This document shows, one piece after another, positions 15,710 to 23,194 of a stretch of 35,352 bases of DNA. The translations under genes and the position numbers were made by a program. Each line of letters starts with the position of its first letter. Within the stretch, counting starts at the first letter, position 1. The notes beneath the pieces were generated by a model. It was not told where the DNA came from. It saw only the letters and a list, made by a program, of their open reading frames with translations, and searched no databases. This stretch comes from Planctomycetota bacterium (GTDB taxonomy: Bacteria > Planctomycetota > UBA11346): assembly GCA_007695355.1 (NCBI GenBank), contig REDX01000224.1, positions 1-35,352 of the forward strand, read 5' to 3'.

Positions 15710-16525
15710 ATGGCTAACCTTGAAGCAATGAACCTCAAAGATCTGCGGGCCCTCGCCAGCACCCTGGATATCCCCAATCGTAGCAAGTTGCGCAAGGCCG
15801 AGCTCGTACTTGCCTTACTTGCCGCCCAGCGGCCCCAGCGTCGAGATGCTGCCCCAGCCCCAGTGCGACATGAAGCGCCGGAATCAGTCCAGGGCCAGGG
15901 TTCGAGTGCGAGCTCCATGCCAGCCCAGGCCCCCGCCGCCGCCCATGGCCCCCATGGCGACCCCGGTTTGCCCTTGCCAGATAGCTACGGCCGCGATTGC
16001 GTGGTGCTTATGGTGCAGGACCCGCAGCATATCTACGCTTGGTGGGAACTCACCGGCCCGGCCCTGGCCCAGGCGCGCGCGGAGGCCGGCCCCGATGCCG
16101 CGATGGTATTGCTGTTGCGGGGGAGCCATGGCGAAGAACAGCGCGAAGTTGACTTCGCAGCTGGGAACTATTATTTCAGCGTTGCCCCTGAAAGCACCTA
16201 TGCGGTGGCCCTCGCATTGCGCGATGCCAGTGGGCGATTGATTATCCTTGCCCAATCAGCCGCCGTGCAAACCCCGCCGATGGGGGTCAGCGATTGCGTG
16301 GATGAGGAATGGATGGCGGTGGACGAGACCTTCTCCGAGTTGGTCCGCCGGGCGCAAATCGGCGATGGATCCTTGAGCTCGGCCGAGCGCCTGCGCGCCA
16401 TGGGCGAGCGCACCTGGTCTCAAACTCCGGTGGCACCCTGGTTTAGTGGCCATCTTATGGCTCCGCCTTCCAGTCTCGCCCTTTCCAGTACCGCTCTGTC
16501 TAGCGCCCATCTCTCCCGCCGTTAA
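15710..16525 (+). CDS. DUF4912 protein with N-terminal Rho_N/SAP-like helical motif
   Basis: A 271-aa protein started at ATG 15710 (GGAG at 15700-15703, 6 nt upstream), preferred to ATG 15698. Residues ~7-38 (NLKDLRALASTLDIP... KAELVLALL) resemble the small Rho_N/SAP/LEM-type helix-extended-helix module. A Pro/Ala/Gln-rich linker spans ~40-85. Residues ~87-200 are DUF4912-like: LPDSYGRDCVVLMVQDP then HIYAWWEL, followed by beta-rich sequence. This domain occurs next to DUF1957/GH57 glycogen-branching enzymes in many bacteria, and here the GH57 gene follows 30 bp later. A carbohydrate- or enzyme-binding adaptor role is plausible but not established. The last ~30 residues are Ser/Leu-rich and low complexity. 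Confidence 0.8.
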   Translation: MANLEAMNLKDLRALASTLDIPNRSKLRKAELVLALLAAQRPQRRDAAPAPVRHEAPESVQGQGSSASSMPAQAPAAAHGPHGDPGLPLPDSYGRDCVVLMVQDPQHIYAWWELTGPALAQARAEAGPDAAMVLLLRGSHGEEQREVDFAAGNYYFSVAPESTYAVALALRDASGRLIILAQSAAVQTPPMGVSDCVDEEWMAVDETFSELVRRAQIGDGSLSSAERLRAMGERTWSQTPVAPWFSGHLMAPPSSLALSSTALSSAHLSRR

Positions 16526-16555
16526 TATTCACCGCTGCCCCCAGGAAACTGTCGT

Positions 16556-18121
16556 TTGTCCCATCTGCTGCTGGTTCTCCACTCCCATCTGCCTTTTGTT
16601 CGCCACCCTGAAGAACCCGTCTTTCTCGAAGAGGGGTGGTTATTCGAGGCGATAACGGAAACTTATATCCCGTTGCTGGAACGTTTTGAGCGCCTGCATC
16701 ACAACGGGGTGCGGGTACGGGCAACGATGACTTGGTCTCCGCCGCTGTGCGAGATGCTGGCCGATCCCCTGCTGCAAGGCCGCTATCGTCATTATCTCGA
16801 ACGGCTTTTGGAACTGGCCGAACAGGAAGTGCATGCCAAGGCCGACTGCGCCATGGCGGCTGCCTCGGTTATGTACCGCGATCACTATCGCTATTGCCTG
16901 CAGCAGCTCGATCGCTGGCAGGGGAATATTTTGCGCTGGGTTTGCCTACTTGCCGATCAGGGAGTGATCGAACCGATCACCTGCGGGGCGACTCACGGAT
17001 TTCTGCCGCTGATGTCGAGCGACACGGCCCGCCGGGCTCAGATTGCGGTTGCCGCAGCTAATTATCGTAAGCACTTTGGCCGCGACCCCCGCGGCATCTG
17101 GCTCCCCGAATGCGGTTACATCCCAGGGGTTGAGGAATTACTTAAGGAAGAGGGCATTCGCTTTTTCTTTGTCGATTCCCATGGTATTTATTATGGTACT
17201 CCACGTCCTCGTTTTGGGGTCTACGCTGCCACCTACTGCAGTAACGGCGTTGCCGCCTTTGGCCGCGATCCCGAGAGTAGTCGTAGTGTTTGGTCGGCCC
17301 AGAGCGGTTATCCCGGTGATCCTCTGTACCGAGAATTTTATCGCGATCTTGGTTATGACGGCGAGTACGATTATATCTGCAATTTTCTCCATCCCGACGG
17401 GGTTCGGCGCAATCTGGGTCTCAAATATCACCGCATTACCGGCAAGGTGGAACTGCACGAGAAAGAAGCCTATCAGCCAGCTCCGGCCTTTGCCCGAGCG
17501 ATGGAACACGGGGCCGATTTTGCCCGCAGTCGCATTGCCCAATGCCGTTATCTGCGGGATCTCCTTGGTCGCGATCCGGTGGTGGTCAGCCCCTATGATG
17601 CTGAACTCTTCGGCCATTGGTGGTATGAGGGCCCGCAATTTCTTGAAAGTGTCTTCGCCACCCTCAATGGTTCCTCGGTTGAAGCGATTACCGGCTCGGA
17701 ATATCTTGAGCTTTTCCCGATTAATCAGGTGATTACACCGGCTGCCTCTTCCTGGGGTGATGCCGGCTATAATGGGGTCTGGCTTAATCCCAGTAACGAT
17801 TGGATCTACCGCCATCTGCACATTGCCGAGGATCGGATGCAGGAGATGGTGCGCCGCTATCCCCAGCCCGATGCCCTGCAGGCCCGAGCCCTCAAGCAAA
17901 TGGGCCGCGAGCTACTGCTTGCCCAATCGAGCGACTGGGCCTTTATTATGACTACCGGTACCAGTCCGGCCTACGCCACTCGGCGCACCCGCGATCATCT
18001 TCATCGTTTTACCGGCTGTTACAGCATGCTTGCTCAAGGACAGGTGGACGAGCAGGCCCTCGCCGGCATCGAGTGGCGAGACAATATATTCTCAGAGATC
18101 GATTATCGGGCCTGGGCCTGA
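16556..18121 (+). CDS. GH57-family 1,4-alpha-glucan branching enzyme
   Basis: A 521-aa protein started at TTG 16556, with AGGAA 8 nt upstream and the canonical N-terminus LLLVLHSHLPFVRHPE right after it. GH57 catalytic features are the nucleophile Glu185 in WLPECGY and the acid/base Asp348 in SPYDAELFGHWWYEG. The C-terminal region (SSDWAFIMTTGT ... RRTRDHLHRF) matches the DUF1957 helical domain of branching enzymes. It transfers alpha-1,4-glucan segments to make alpha-1,6 branches in glycogen in the cytoplasm. It is the fourth gene of the glycogen cluster. A hairpin without a T-run follows immediately. Confidence 0.92.
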   Translation: MSHLLLVLHSHLPFVRHPEEPVFLEEGWLFEAITETYIPLLERFERLHHNGVRVRATMTWSPPLCEMLADPLLQGRYRHYLERLLELAEQEVHAKADCAMAAASVMYRDHYRYCLQQLDRWQGNILRWVCLLADQGVIEPITCGATHGFLPLMSSDTARRAQIAVAAANYRKHFGRDPRGIWLPECGYIPGVEELLKEEGIRFFFVDSHGIYYGTPRPRFGVYAATYCSNGVAAFGRDPESSRSVWSAQSGYPGDPLYREFYRDLGYDGEYDYICNFLHPDGVRRNLGLKYHRITGKVELHEKEAYQPAPAFARAMEHGADFARSRIAQCRYLRDLLGRDPVVVSPYDAELFGHWWYEGPQFLESVFATLNGSSVEAITGSEYLELFPINQVITPAASSWGDAGYNGVWLNPSNDWIYRHLHIAEDRMQEMVRRYPQPDALQARALKQMGRELLLAQSSDWAFIMTTGTSPAYATRRTRDHLHRFTGCYSMLAQGQVDEQALAGIEWRDNIFSEIDYRAWA

Positions 18122-18125
18122 TTGG

Positions 18126-18152
18126 CGCCTGTGAAAATCGTTTCACCAGGCG
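18126..18152 (+). terminator. Stem-loop directly after the GH57 gene
   Basis: CGCCTGTGAAA pairs with TTTCACCAGGCG (one bulged base, loop ATCG), 4 nt after the stop codon. There is no following T-run, so it may be a processing or stabilising hairpin, or a weak terminator separating the glycogen cluster from the GNAT gene. Confidence 0.35.
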
Positions 18153-18202
18153 ACGTCCTTGGCCCTCGACGGCTGCTGTCTTGGACTTACAAGTAGTGTA
18201 TT

Positions 18203-19096
18203 ATGCCCTCTAAGTCGCCACAGAACCTGCAGCTTCGCTTTACCGACCTTGATGAGCGGCCGGATTTAAGCGAAGAAGTCTTGGCCCTCTATCGTCGTTT
18301 TGGTCCAGGCCGCTTCCACGCCGTCAATGGCGAGCCCAGTGCCATGGGCCAGGAGCCGCAAATTACCGATCTCTATGATTGCCTCGGGGTTTTGGTGGCC
18401 ATGGATGGCAATGATCAGGTTGCCGGTGCTCTGGCTATTTGCCCCTACTCCTCATCCCAGGTTACCCTGTGGGGCCCGGTGGTGGCCAGTGGGCATCAGG
18501 GTTACACCATTGGTCCGCGCCTGCTTGACCGCGCCCGGCAGGCCCTGCGCGAGGGGGGCTTTGAGAGTGTGCGGGTGCTCAATGATACCCGCAATCGCCG
18601 CGCCCGTGCCTTCTTCCTCTCCCATGGCATGGCGCCGTGGAAGGATAATCATCTCTATGAACGCCAGCTTGATGGCACTGAGCCCATGGAAGCCCCTGGA
18701 GTTGCCCTGGCTCGTCTCAGTGATCATAGCGAGGTGGGTAGCATTATTATGACCTGCTTCCCCGATAGCAGCCACTGTGACGTTTCTCTCTTTGAACGGG
18801 AACGACAGGGCTACCGCCACTATATTTTGCAAGCTAGCGGCAATATCGTTGCCGTCGCCGCAGTAAAAGGCCTGGGCCGTCGCAGTTGGCTCTCCCTCTA
18901 TGCGGTGCATCCCCGCCGCCAGGGTAAAGGTTACGGCACGACGCTTATCCAGGGACTTATTGGTGAAGAATACCGGCATGGCGTGCGCAGTATCGGCCTG
19001 GAAGTTCTCGCCGACAATACCACCGCCATTCGGGTGTATGAGCGGGTAGGATTTGTGCGACGGTGGACGGCTTCGATACTGGTTGGGCCGCTTTAG
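18203..19096 (+). CDS. Tandem GNAT-family N-acetyltransferase
   Basis: A 297-aa protein with two GNAT folds. The N-terminal half (~10-150) is divergent: VLVAMDGNDQVAGALAICP, TIGPRLLDRARQALREGG and NRRARAFFLSHGM give the core strands and helices. The C-terminal half (~165-297) has a clear acetyl-CoA loop, HPRRQGKGYGTTLIQ, followed by GLEVLADNTTAIRVYERVGF. Enzymes of this kind acetylate amines of small molecules or proteins using acetyl-CoA; the substrate cannot be read from sequence. The N-terminal copy lacks a strong Q/R-x-x-G-x-G/A loop and may be structural. It lies 81 bp after the GH57 gene with no visible ribosome site, so it might be expressed separately. Confidence 0.85.
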   Translation: MPSKSPQNLQLRFTDLDERPDLSEEVLALYRRFGPGRFHAVNGEPSAMGQEPQITDLYDCLGVLVAMDGNDQVAGALAICPYSSSQVTLWGPVVASGHQGYTIGPRLLDRARQALREGGFESVRVLNDTRNRRARAFFLSHGMAPWKDNHLYERQLDGTEPMEAPGVALARLSDHSEVGSIIMTCFPDSSHCDVSLFERERQGYRHYILQASGNIVAVAAVKGLGRRSWLSLYAVHPRRQGKGYGTTLIQGLIGEEYRHGVRSIGLEVLADNTTAIRVYERVGFVRRWTASILVGPL

Positions 19097-19106
19097 TTTC
19101 GAGGGG

Positions 19107-19385
19107 GCTTTTTGCTCAGGGGCTCCGCCCCTACGGCCCTGCGGGCCTACCCCGCTGGCTTTGTCGGGGCTCACGTTTCGGGGCATTCGCCCCTGCACGT
19201 GTGGCTGGATCGCTTCGCGATTATATCCAGCCACCGCCCCTCGGCGCTTTTTGCTCAGGGGCTCCGCCCCTACGGCCCTGCGGGCCTACCCCGCTGGCTT
19301 TGTCGGGGCTCACGTTTCGGGGCATTCGCCCCTGCACGTGTGGCTGGATCGCTTCGCGATTATATCCAGCCACCGCCCCTCGGCG
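19107..19385. repeat. Two tandem direct copies of a 139-bp hairpin-rich sequence
   Basis: Bases 19107-19246 and 19246-19385 are essentially identical, period 139 (for example CTTTTTGCTCAGGGGCTCC begins at 19108 and again at 19247). Each copy contains several hairpins: AGGGGCtccGCCCCT, GGCCCtgcGGGCC, GGGGCattcGCCCC, and a long one, GTGGCTGGATCGC...TCCAGCCAC (19201-19234 and 19340-19373). Open frames across it are in several phases at once and encode repetitive Pro/Arg-rich peptides, so it is treated as non-coding. Confidence 0.85.
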
Positions 19386-19560
19386 CCAGTCCCCCTCGGG
19401 CTCCCCCGCTGCCCCCCGCCCTTCTGGCGTATGGCGCTCACGGGCGGTTGGCGTGGTTCGACACCTTTTGGGGGCTCTGCCCCCTTGCCCCCCGGCGCAA
19501 CGCGCCGCCCGGAGGGTGGGACTTGAGTCCCACCATTTCGCCTCCGCGTAAATTCCGCTG
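19386..19560. repeat. Further GC-rich extragenic hairpins
   Basis: Continuing from the tandem repeat are a GGGGGCtctGCCCCC hairpin (19470-19484), a GCGCaacGCGC hairpin and a perfect GGTGGGACTtgAGTCCCACC hairpin (19515-19534). The style is that of REP-like extragenic palindromes. None is followed by a T-run. Confidence 0.55.
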
Positions 19561-19694
19561 GCGCTAGCGTATGTCACATTGGCGATTGAGCGCGTTTACC
19601 TTGGAGATAAGCCTTCTTTTCTCGGGGTCTACTAGATCCTATGAGATGATTTATCCTTGAGATTACAGGGCTTTGCCTAGCCTTAACCGCATAT

Positions 19695-19714
19695 GCGCCA
19701 GCAATTGCTGGCGC
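19695..19714. promoter_or_regulatory. Perfect 20-bp palindrome upstream of PA14 lipoprotein gene
   Basis: GCGCCAGCAATTGCTGGCGC is a perfect 20-bp palindrome 47 bp before the ATG at 19762. It could be an operator for a dimeric regulator or a small hairpin in the leader. Nothing in the window identifies the binding protein. Confidence 0.45.
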
Positions 19715-19732
19715 TGCTAATGAACTGCTATT

Positions 19733-19746
19733 AGTGTAATTACACT
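19733..19746. promoter_or_regulatory. Perfect 14-bp palindrome AGTGTAATTACACT next to the lipoprotein start
   Basis: AGTGTAATTACACT is a perfect palindrome 15 bp before the ATG at 19762. Its T-G-T-N-A-T...A-C-A form is typical of helix-turn-helix dimer sites. It overlaps the region where a promoter -10 (TATTAG, 19728-19733) could lie, so binding there would block transcription. Confidence 0.45.
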
Positions 19747-19761
19747 GGAATGGGGATATAT

Positions 19762-21222
19762 ATGATTGCATTGCGAAAACAGGTGGGATGGCAGGCTTGG
19801 ATGGTGGTGGCTCTGCTGGCTGGGGCGCTGTTGGTGCTGGGCTGTGGGGGAAGTGATGATGCGGCTGGGGCGCCGGATCCGGCGCCGGTGCAGTCGGCGT
19901 CGTCACAGGCACCGGAGAGAGAGGCCGCTACTTCGGCGCCGGATCCGGTGGATTCCGCCGAGTTCACGGCGGAGGAGCCGGTTGATGAGCCCGTGGATAT
20001 GCCGACGGCGGCGGTGGTTGAGGAACCGAAGGAGACTGCGGATATTGTCGATAATGTGGCGCCGGAGCCGCAGGCCGATGGCGTTTCAGGCTTAGATTGG
20101 GAGGGCTTGCAGGCAGAACTGGCGCTGCTGCGAGAGCAGGCGCAGTTTTTGGAGGCACGCAATCGGGCCGAGGCGGCCCTGTCATTGGCGAATCCGCAGC
20201 AGGCAGAAAACTTAGCTCAGCAGATGCAGGAATTTCGAGTGAAGGCACGCTTAGCCCCGGAATTGCAGCGCGCGGTGGACCTTCTGGGCGGCAATGCGGT
20301 GGAGCAGCGACAGGCTCGCAGTGTAATTCTCGCCGGCGGCGATGCAGCGCCGATTATGCTGCTTTTGGCCTTGGAGGAGGCGAGGGGCGAGCATGCGGCG
20401 CAGATCGCCAATATGCTGGTGGTGCTGCGGCATCATGAGGCGATCGAGCCTCTTTGGGAACACATGCTCCAGGCCCGGGAGGCGGATAATGAGGAATTGC
20501 TGATCCACCTGCGCAGTTCCATTGTTGCCCTCGCAGGCCCCTCGTCTTCCCTGGCCTCTCATCTGGAGATGGGTTTGGCGGCGGAGGGGCTCAAGCGGCG
20601 CGATACCATCGATCTCATCTACGCCTTGGGTGACGATGCGCGGATTGAGGAATACTTAGGCGATGGCGCCGCCGAGCGGGTGCATGCGCTGGTCGAGGCA
20701 GCTTACGAGCAGGCCGATAGCGCCGATGCCCGAGCCTGGGCGATGAATCACGCCAGCCGCGCCGGCATTGCCGAGGAGGGCTTTCGCGTCGAGTGGTTTC
20801 ACAATCGGGAATTTGAAGAGCCGGTGGAACTGCGCACCATTGAAACCGTGCTCAATTGGCCCGATGGCGATGGCAGCCAATTCCCCATCGAAAATCGAAC
20901 CGATATTTCTGGTCGCTTTATCGGTACATTGGTGGTGGAGGTAAGTGGCAACTATACCTTCTTTACCAATTCCGATGATGGCAGTCGTCTCTTTATCGAC
21001 GGCGAAGAAATCGTCGATAATTGGGGCATGCACGGCATGCAATTGCGCGAGGGCAGCATCGATTTGGAAGCTGGTCGCTCCTACGCTATTCAAGTGGATT
21101 GGATGCAGGGTGGTGGTGGCGCTGGCCTCATTGTCGAATGGCAGCCACCGGGTAGCGAGGAGCGTCAGCTTTTGGGAGGCCCGCAGGTGCGCACCCAGCC
21201 CTGGCCAGATAGCGCTGAGTAA
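19762..21222 (+). CDS. Lipoprotein with C-terminal PA14 domain
   Basis: A 486-aa protein started at ATG 19762 (GGGGA about 6 nt upstream); an ATG at 19750 is also in frame. A lipoprotein signal peptide ends in LLVLGC with the acylated Cys near residue 28, followed by an acidic, Ala/Pro/Glu-rich linker to ~105. Residues ~110-330 are Leu/Ala/Glu-rich helices, possibly HEAT-like. Residues ~340-476 form a PA14 domain: FRVEWFHN, then GRFIGTLVVEVSGNYTFFTN, SDDGSRLFIDG, and EEIVDNWGMHG. PA14 is a beta-barrel often involved in carbohydrate binding. The protein is probably anchored in the outer membrane. Its upstream region carries two palindromes. Partner and ligand are unknown. Confidence 0.85.
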   Translation: MIALRKQVGWQAWMVVALLAGALLVLGCGGSDDAAGAPDPAPVQSASSQAPEREAATSAPDPVDSAEFTAEEPVDEPVDMPTAAVVEEPKETADIVDNVAPEPQADGVSGLDWEGLQAELALLREQAQFLEARNRAEAALSLANPQQAENLAQQMQEFRVKARLAPELQRAVDLLGGNAVEQRQARSVILAGGDAAPIMLLLALEEARGEHAAQIANMLVVLRHHEAIEPLWEHMLQAREADNEELLIHLRSSIVALAGPSSSLASHLEMGLAAEGLKRRDTIDLIYALGDDARIEEYLGDGAAERVHALVEAAYEQADSADARAWAMNHASRAGIAEEGFRVEWFHNREFEEPVELRTIETVLNWPDGDGSQFPIENRTDISGRFIGTLVVEVSGNYTFFTNSDDGSRLFIDGEEIVDNWGMHGMQLREGSIDLEAGRSYAIQVDWMQGGGGAGLIVEWQPPGSEERQLLGGPQVRTQPWPDSAE

Positions 21223-21398
21223 ATCAACGCCTTGGTGGGTTGATGGTTTGCGAGATGGGGCTGGCTTTCCCCGGGAAGAGCGTTTGCCCATCCTTGATCG
21301 GCGTGCAATGCTCGGCCGACAAGCGTCGTTGCTCGCCACGTTTGTATTATCACCTTCCTTGCGTGTCGGCTGGGTGGTTGTGGCCTGCGGGGGCGGCG

Positions 21399-21404
21399 TA
21401 TTCT
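21399..21404 (+). promoter_or_regulatory. Candidate -10 element of prmC, 7 nt before the start codon
   Basis: TATTCT lies 7 nt before the prmC ATG and no Shine-Dalgarno sequence is present. The arrangement resembles those at recJ, tyrA and the GH28 operon. No good -35 hexamer is seen at the right distance. Confidence 0.2.
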
Positions 21405-21411
21405 GGCGCTT

Positions 21412-22269
21412 ATGGATGAGGCCCCTACCCTGCTTAATCTGGTACGGCGCTCTGGTGCTTATTTGGTCGAACGGGGCATTACCAATGGCCGCCGCGAGGC
21501 GGAGTGGATTTTTTGTTACGCCCTTGATTGCGAACGGCTGCAGTTGTTTACCGAGTTTGATCGCTTGCTGGATGGCGAGGAGGTGGCCCGTTTGCGCCAA
21601 TTGGTGCAGCGTCGGGGTCGGCGCGAGCCCTTGGCCTACATTCTCGGTACCCAGCCCTTCTGCGGCCTTGAACTGCAGGTAAGTCCGGCGGTGCTGGTGC
21701 CGCGGCCGGAGACCGAAGAATTGGTGGCTCTGGTTGCCGGTGAGGCCCTGGCGCAGGGGGAAGGGGCACGGCTGCTGGATGTAGGCACCGGCTCTGGGGC
21801 GATTGCCCTGGCCCTGGCGGCGGCTTTGCCCCAGGCCGAGGTGTGGGGGGTGGATATTAGTGCCGAGGCCCTGGCTTGCGCCCAGGCAAATGGCGAGGCC
21901 TTGGGGGCGCGGGTGCGCTTTGCCGCCTCGGATCTTTTGCTGCATGCGCCCGGGCCTTGGCAAGTCATCGTTGCCAATCTACCCTACGTCGGCGAGGACG
22001 AGCGCGCGCGCTGTGATCCGGAATTGGCCTTTGAGCCCGCCCTAGCCCTATTTAGCGGGCCCGAGGGTTTGGATGCCATGGCCCGCCTATTGGGCCAATT
22101 GGCGGCGGCTTTGGCCGAAGAGGGGGTATGCTGGCTTGAGCATGGGGATACCCAGGGGGCGGCCTTGGCACGGTTGGTTCAAAGTCACGGTTTTGCCAGT
22201 CGGACGGTGACCGATAGCGCAGAGCGCGATCGCTTTACGCGGGTTTGGCGTCCCGCCGGCGGCCCTTGA
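21412..22269 (+). CDS. prmC: Peptide chain release factor N5-glutamine methyltransferase PrmC
   Basis: A 285-aa protein of normal HemK/PrmC length. The N-terminal helical domain contains 'REPLAYILGTQPFCGLELQV' (~71-90), VLVPRPETEELV (~94-105) and the SAM-binding motif I LLDVGTGSGAIAL (~121-133). GVDIS follows, and the substrate-glutamine motif, usually NPPY, is NLPY here (189-192). The enzyme methylates the GGQ glutamine of release factors in the cytoplasm, tuning translation termination. The next gene starts 1 bp after its stop, indicating an operon. NLPY instead of NPPY is the only oddity and is probably tolerated. Confidence 0.92.
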   Translation: MDEAPTLLNLVRRSGAYLVERGITNGRREAEWIFCYALDCERLQLFTEFDRLLDGEEVARLRQLVQRRGRREPLAYILGTQPFCGLELQVSPAVLVPRPETEELVALVAGEALAQGEGARLLDVGTGSGAIALALAAALPQAEVWGVDISAEALACAQANGEALGARVRFAASDLLLHAPGPWQVIVANLPYVGEDERARCDPELAFEPALALFSGPEGLDAMARLLGQLAAALAEEGVCWLEHGDTQGAALARLVQSHGFASRTVTDSAERDRFTRVWRPAGGP

Positions 22270-22270
22270 G

Positions 22271-22618
22271 ATGCTCTCTCCGCTAACCCCGCAGGATTTA
22301 CAAGCAGCCATCCAGAGGCGCGAGCGCAAAGAGCGCTGGCAGCTCCATGCCGCCCTTGTCTTGGTGCTGGTGCTGATGGCGACGGGCTGGCTGCGGCAGC
22401 GCCAGCCATCGTCGCCGCCGCCCCTGCCGGCAGAGATGGTGCAGGCCTGGATGCTGGAGAGCGCCCATGGGATTGGGCCGCGCACCTCGGCGCAGTGGCT
22501 TCAGCGCTATCGCGCCGAGGGCTTTTCGGTGCTGCCGCCGCGGGTGCAGGCGGATCTCGCCGGCCTTATTTGCGCGGATATTCCTGCTGCAGAAAATGCT
22601 CACAGCAGCGCTCGATGA
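22271..22618 (+). CDS. Small membrane protein with possible helix-hairpin-helix motif
   Basis: A 115-aa protein. Residues ~26-41 (LHAALVLVLVLMATGWL) form one membrane segment after a basic N-terminus, so the rest probably faces the periplasm. The segment 'AWMLESAHGIGPRTSAQWLQRYRAEG' (~59-84) resembles the helix-hairpin-helix of ComEA-like DNA-binding proteins (hGhGPxxA). That is a weak match on sight. It starts 1 bp after the prmC stop and its end overlaps the convergent phosphatase gene by 53 bp. A role in DNA uptake would fit the prepilin peptidase nearby, but this is speculative. Confidence 0.6.
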   Translation: MLSPLTPQDLQAAIQRRERKERWQLHAALVLVLVLMATGWLRQRQPSSPPPLPAEMVQAWMLESAHGIGPRTSAQWLQRYRAEGFSVLPPRVQADLAGLICADIPAAENAHSSAR

Positions 22619-23036
22619 GGTCCAGCACGCTGGCGAAGCCTTCTTCGCCGCCGTAGTAGGGATCGGCCACCGCCTGCGCCTGTTGCAGCGGATCCCAGTC
22701 TGAGAGTTTGGCAATACGGGCTCGGCTCTGGCTTGGCGCAACGGCGCGGACATCGCTGAGATTGCTATCGTCCATTACCAGCAGCCAGTCAAAGTTCTGA
22801 AAATCACCGGCGCAGAGTTGGCGGCCGCGGTGCTCGCTTTCATAGCCGCGGCGGGCGAGGGCGCGCAGGGCCCGGGGGTCTGGGCGCTTGCCGACGTGCC
22901 AGTCGCCGGTGCCGCAGCTATCGATGCGCCACTGCGCGGCATCGGGGCGCTGGCTTACCAGCTGGCGGAAGACCGCCTCCGCGCTGGGGGAGCGACAGAT
23001 ATTGCCGAGGCAAACAAAGCAGATGGCGGGTTGCAT
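22566..23036 (-). CDS. Low-molecular-weight protein-tyrosine phosphatase family
   Basis: A 156-aa protein started at ATG 23036, with AAGGA 8-9 nt upstream; longer starts on the same frame add an unrelated N-terminus. The P-loop CLGNICRS (9-16) is at the very N-terminus as the family requires, and the general-acid Asp is in DPYYGG (D125-P126). Family members dephosphorylate tyrosine on proteins such as exopolysaccharide kinases, or arginine in some bacteria. No kinase or capsule gene is adjacent, so the substrate is open. It converges with the small membrane protein gene and diverges from the prepilin peptidase. Confidence 0.92.
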   Translation of the reverse strand: MQPAICFVCLGNICRSPSAEAVFRQLVSQRPDAAQWRIDSCGTGDWHVGKRPDPRALRALARRGYESEHRGRQLCAGDFQNFDWLLVMDDSNLSDVRAVAPSQSRARIAKLSDWDPLQQAQAVADPYYGGEEGFASVLDLIERCCEHFLQQEYPRK

Positions 23037-23194
23037 GACCGGAGTCCTTGATGGTTGGCAGCTGGTGCTTGGTGGCAGCGAGGCCCTTTCATGGTGCACT
23101 GCTGAGCGGCGGCTCAAGGGCGGCGCGTCAGGCGCTTTTGGCTGCCGCTGGTGCTTGCCCCTTGCCTTGTCGCTCTGCCCTCCAGAACCGACGC

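Noticed and set aside
19107-19385. Possible CRISPR array
   Set aside because: Only two copies, 139 bp each, directly abutting with no spacers; no cas genes nearby.
19053-19577. Several overlapping open frames on both strands across the tandem repeat
   Set aside because: They encode the same Pro/Arg/Gly-rich peptide words in several phases, have no ribosome sites, and arise because the GC-rich repeats lack stop codons.
21360-21411. Complete sigma-70 promoter for prmC with a -35 hexamer
   Set aside because: Candidate -35 words (TTGTGG, TGGTTG) are at poor spacing or poor matches, so only the -10-like hexamer is listed, with low confidence.
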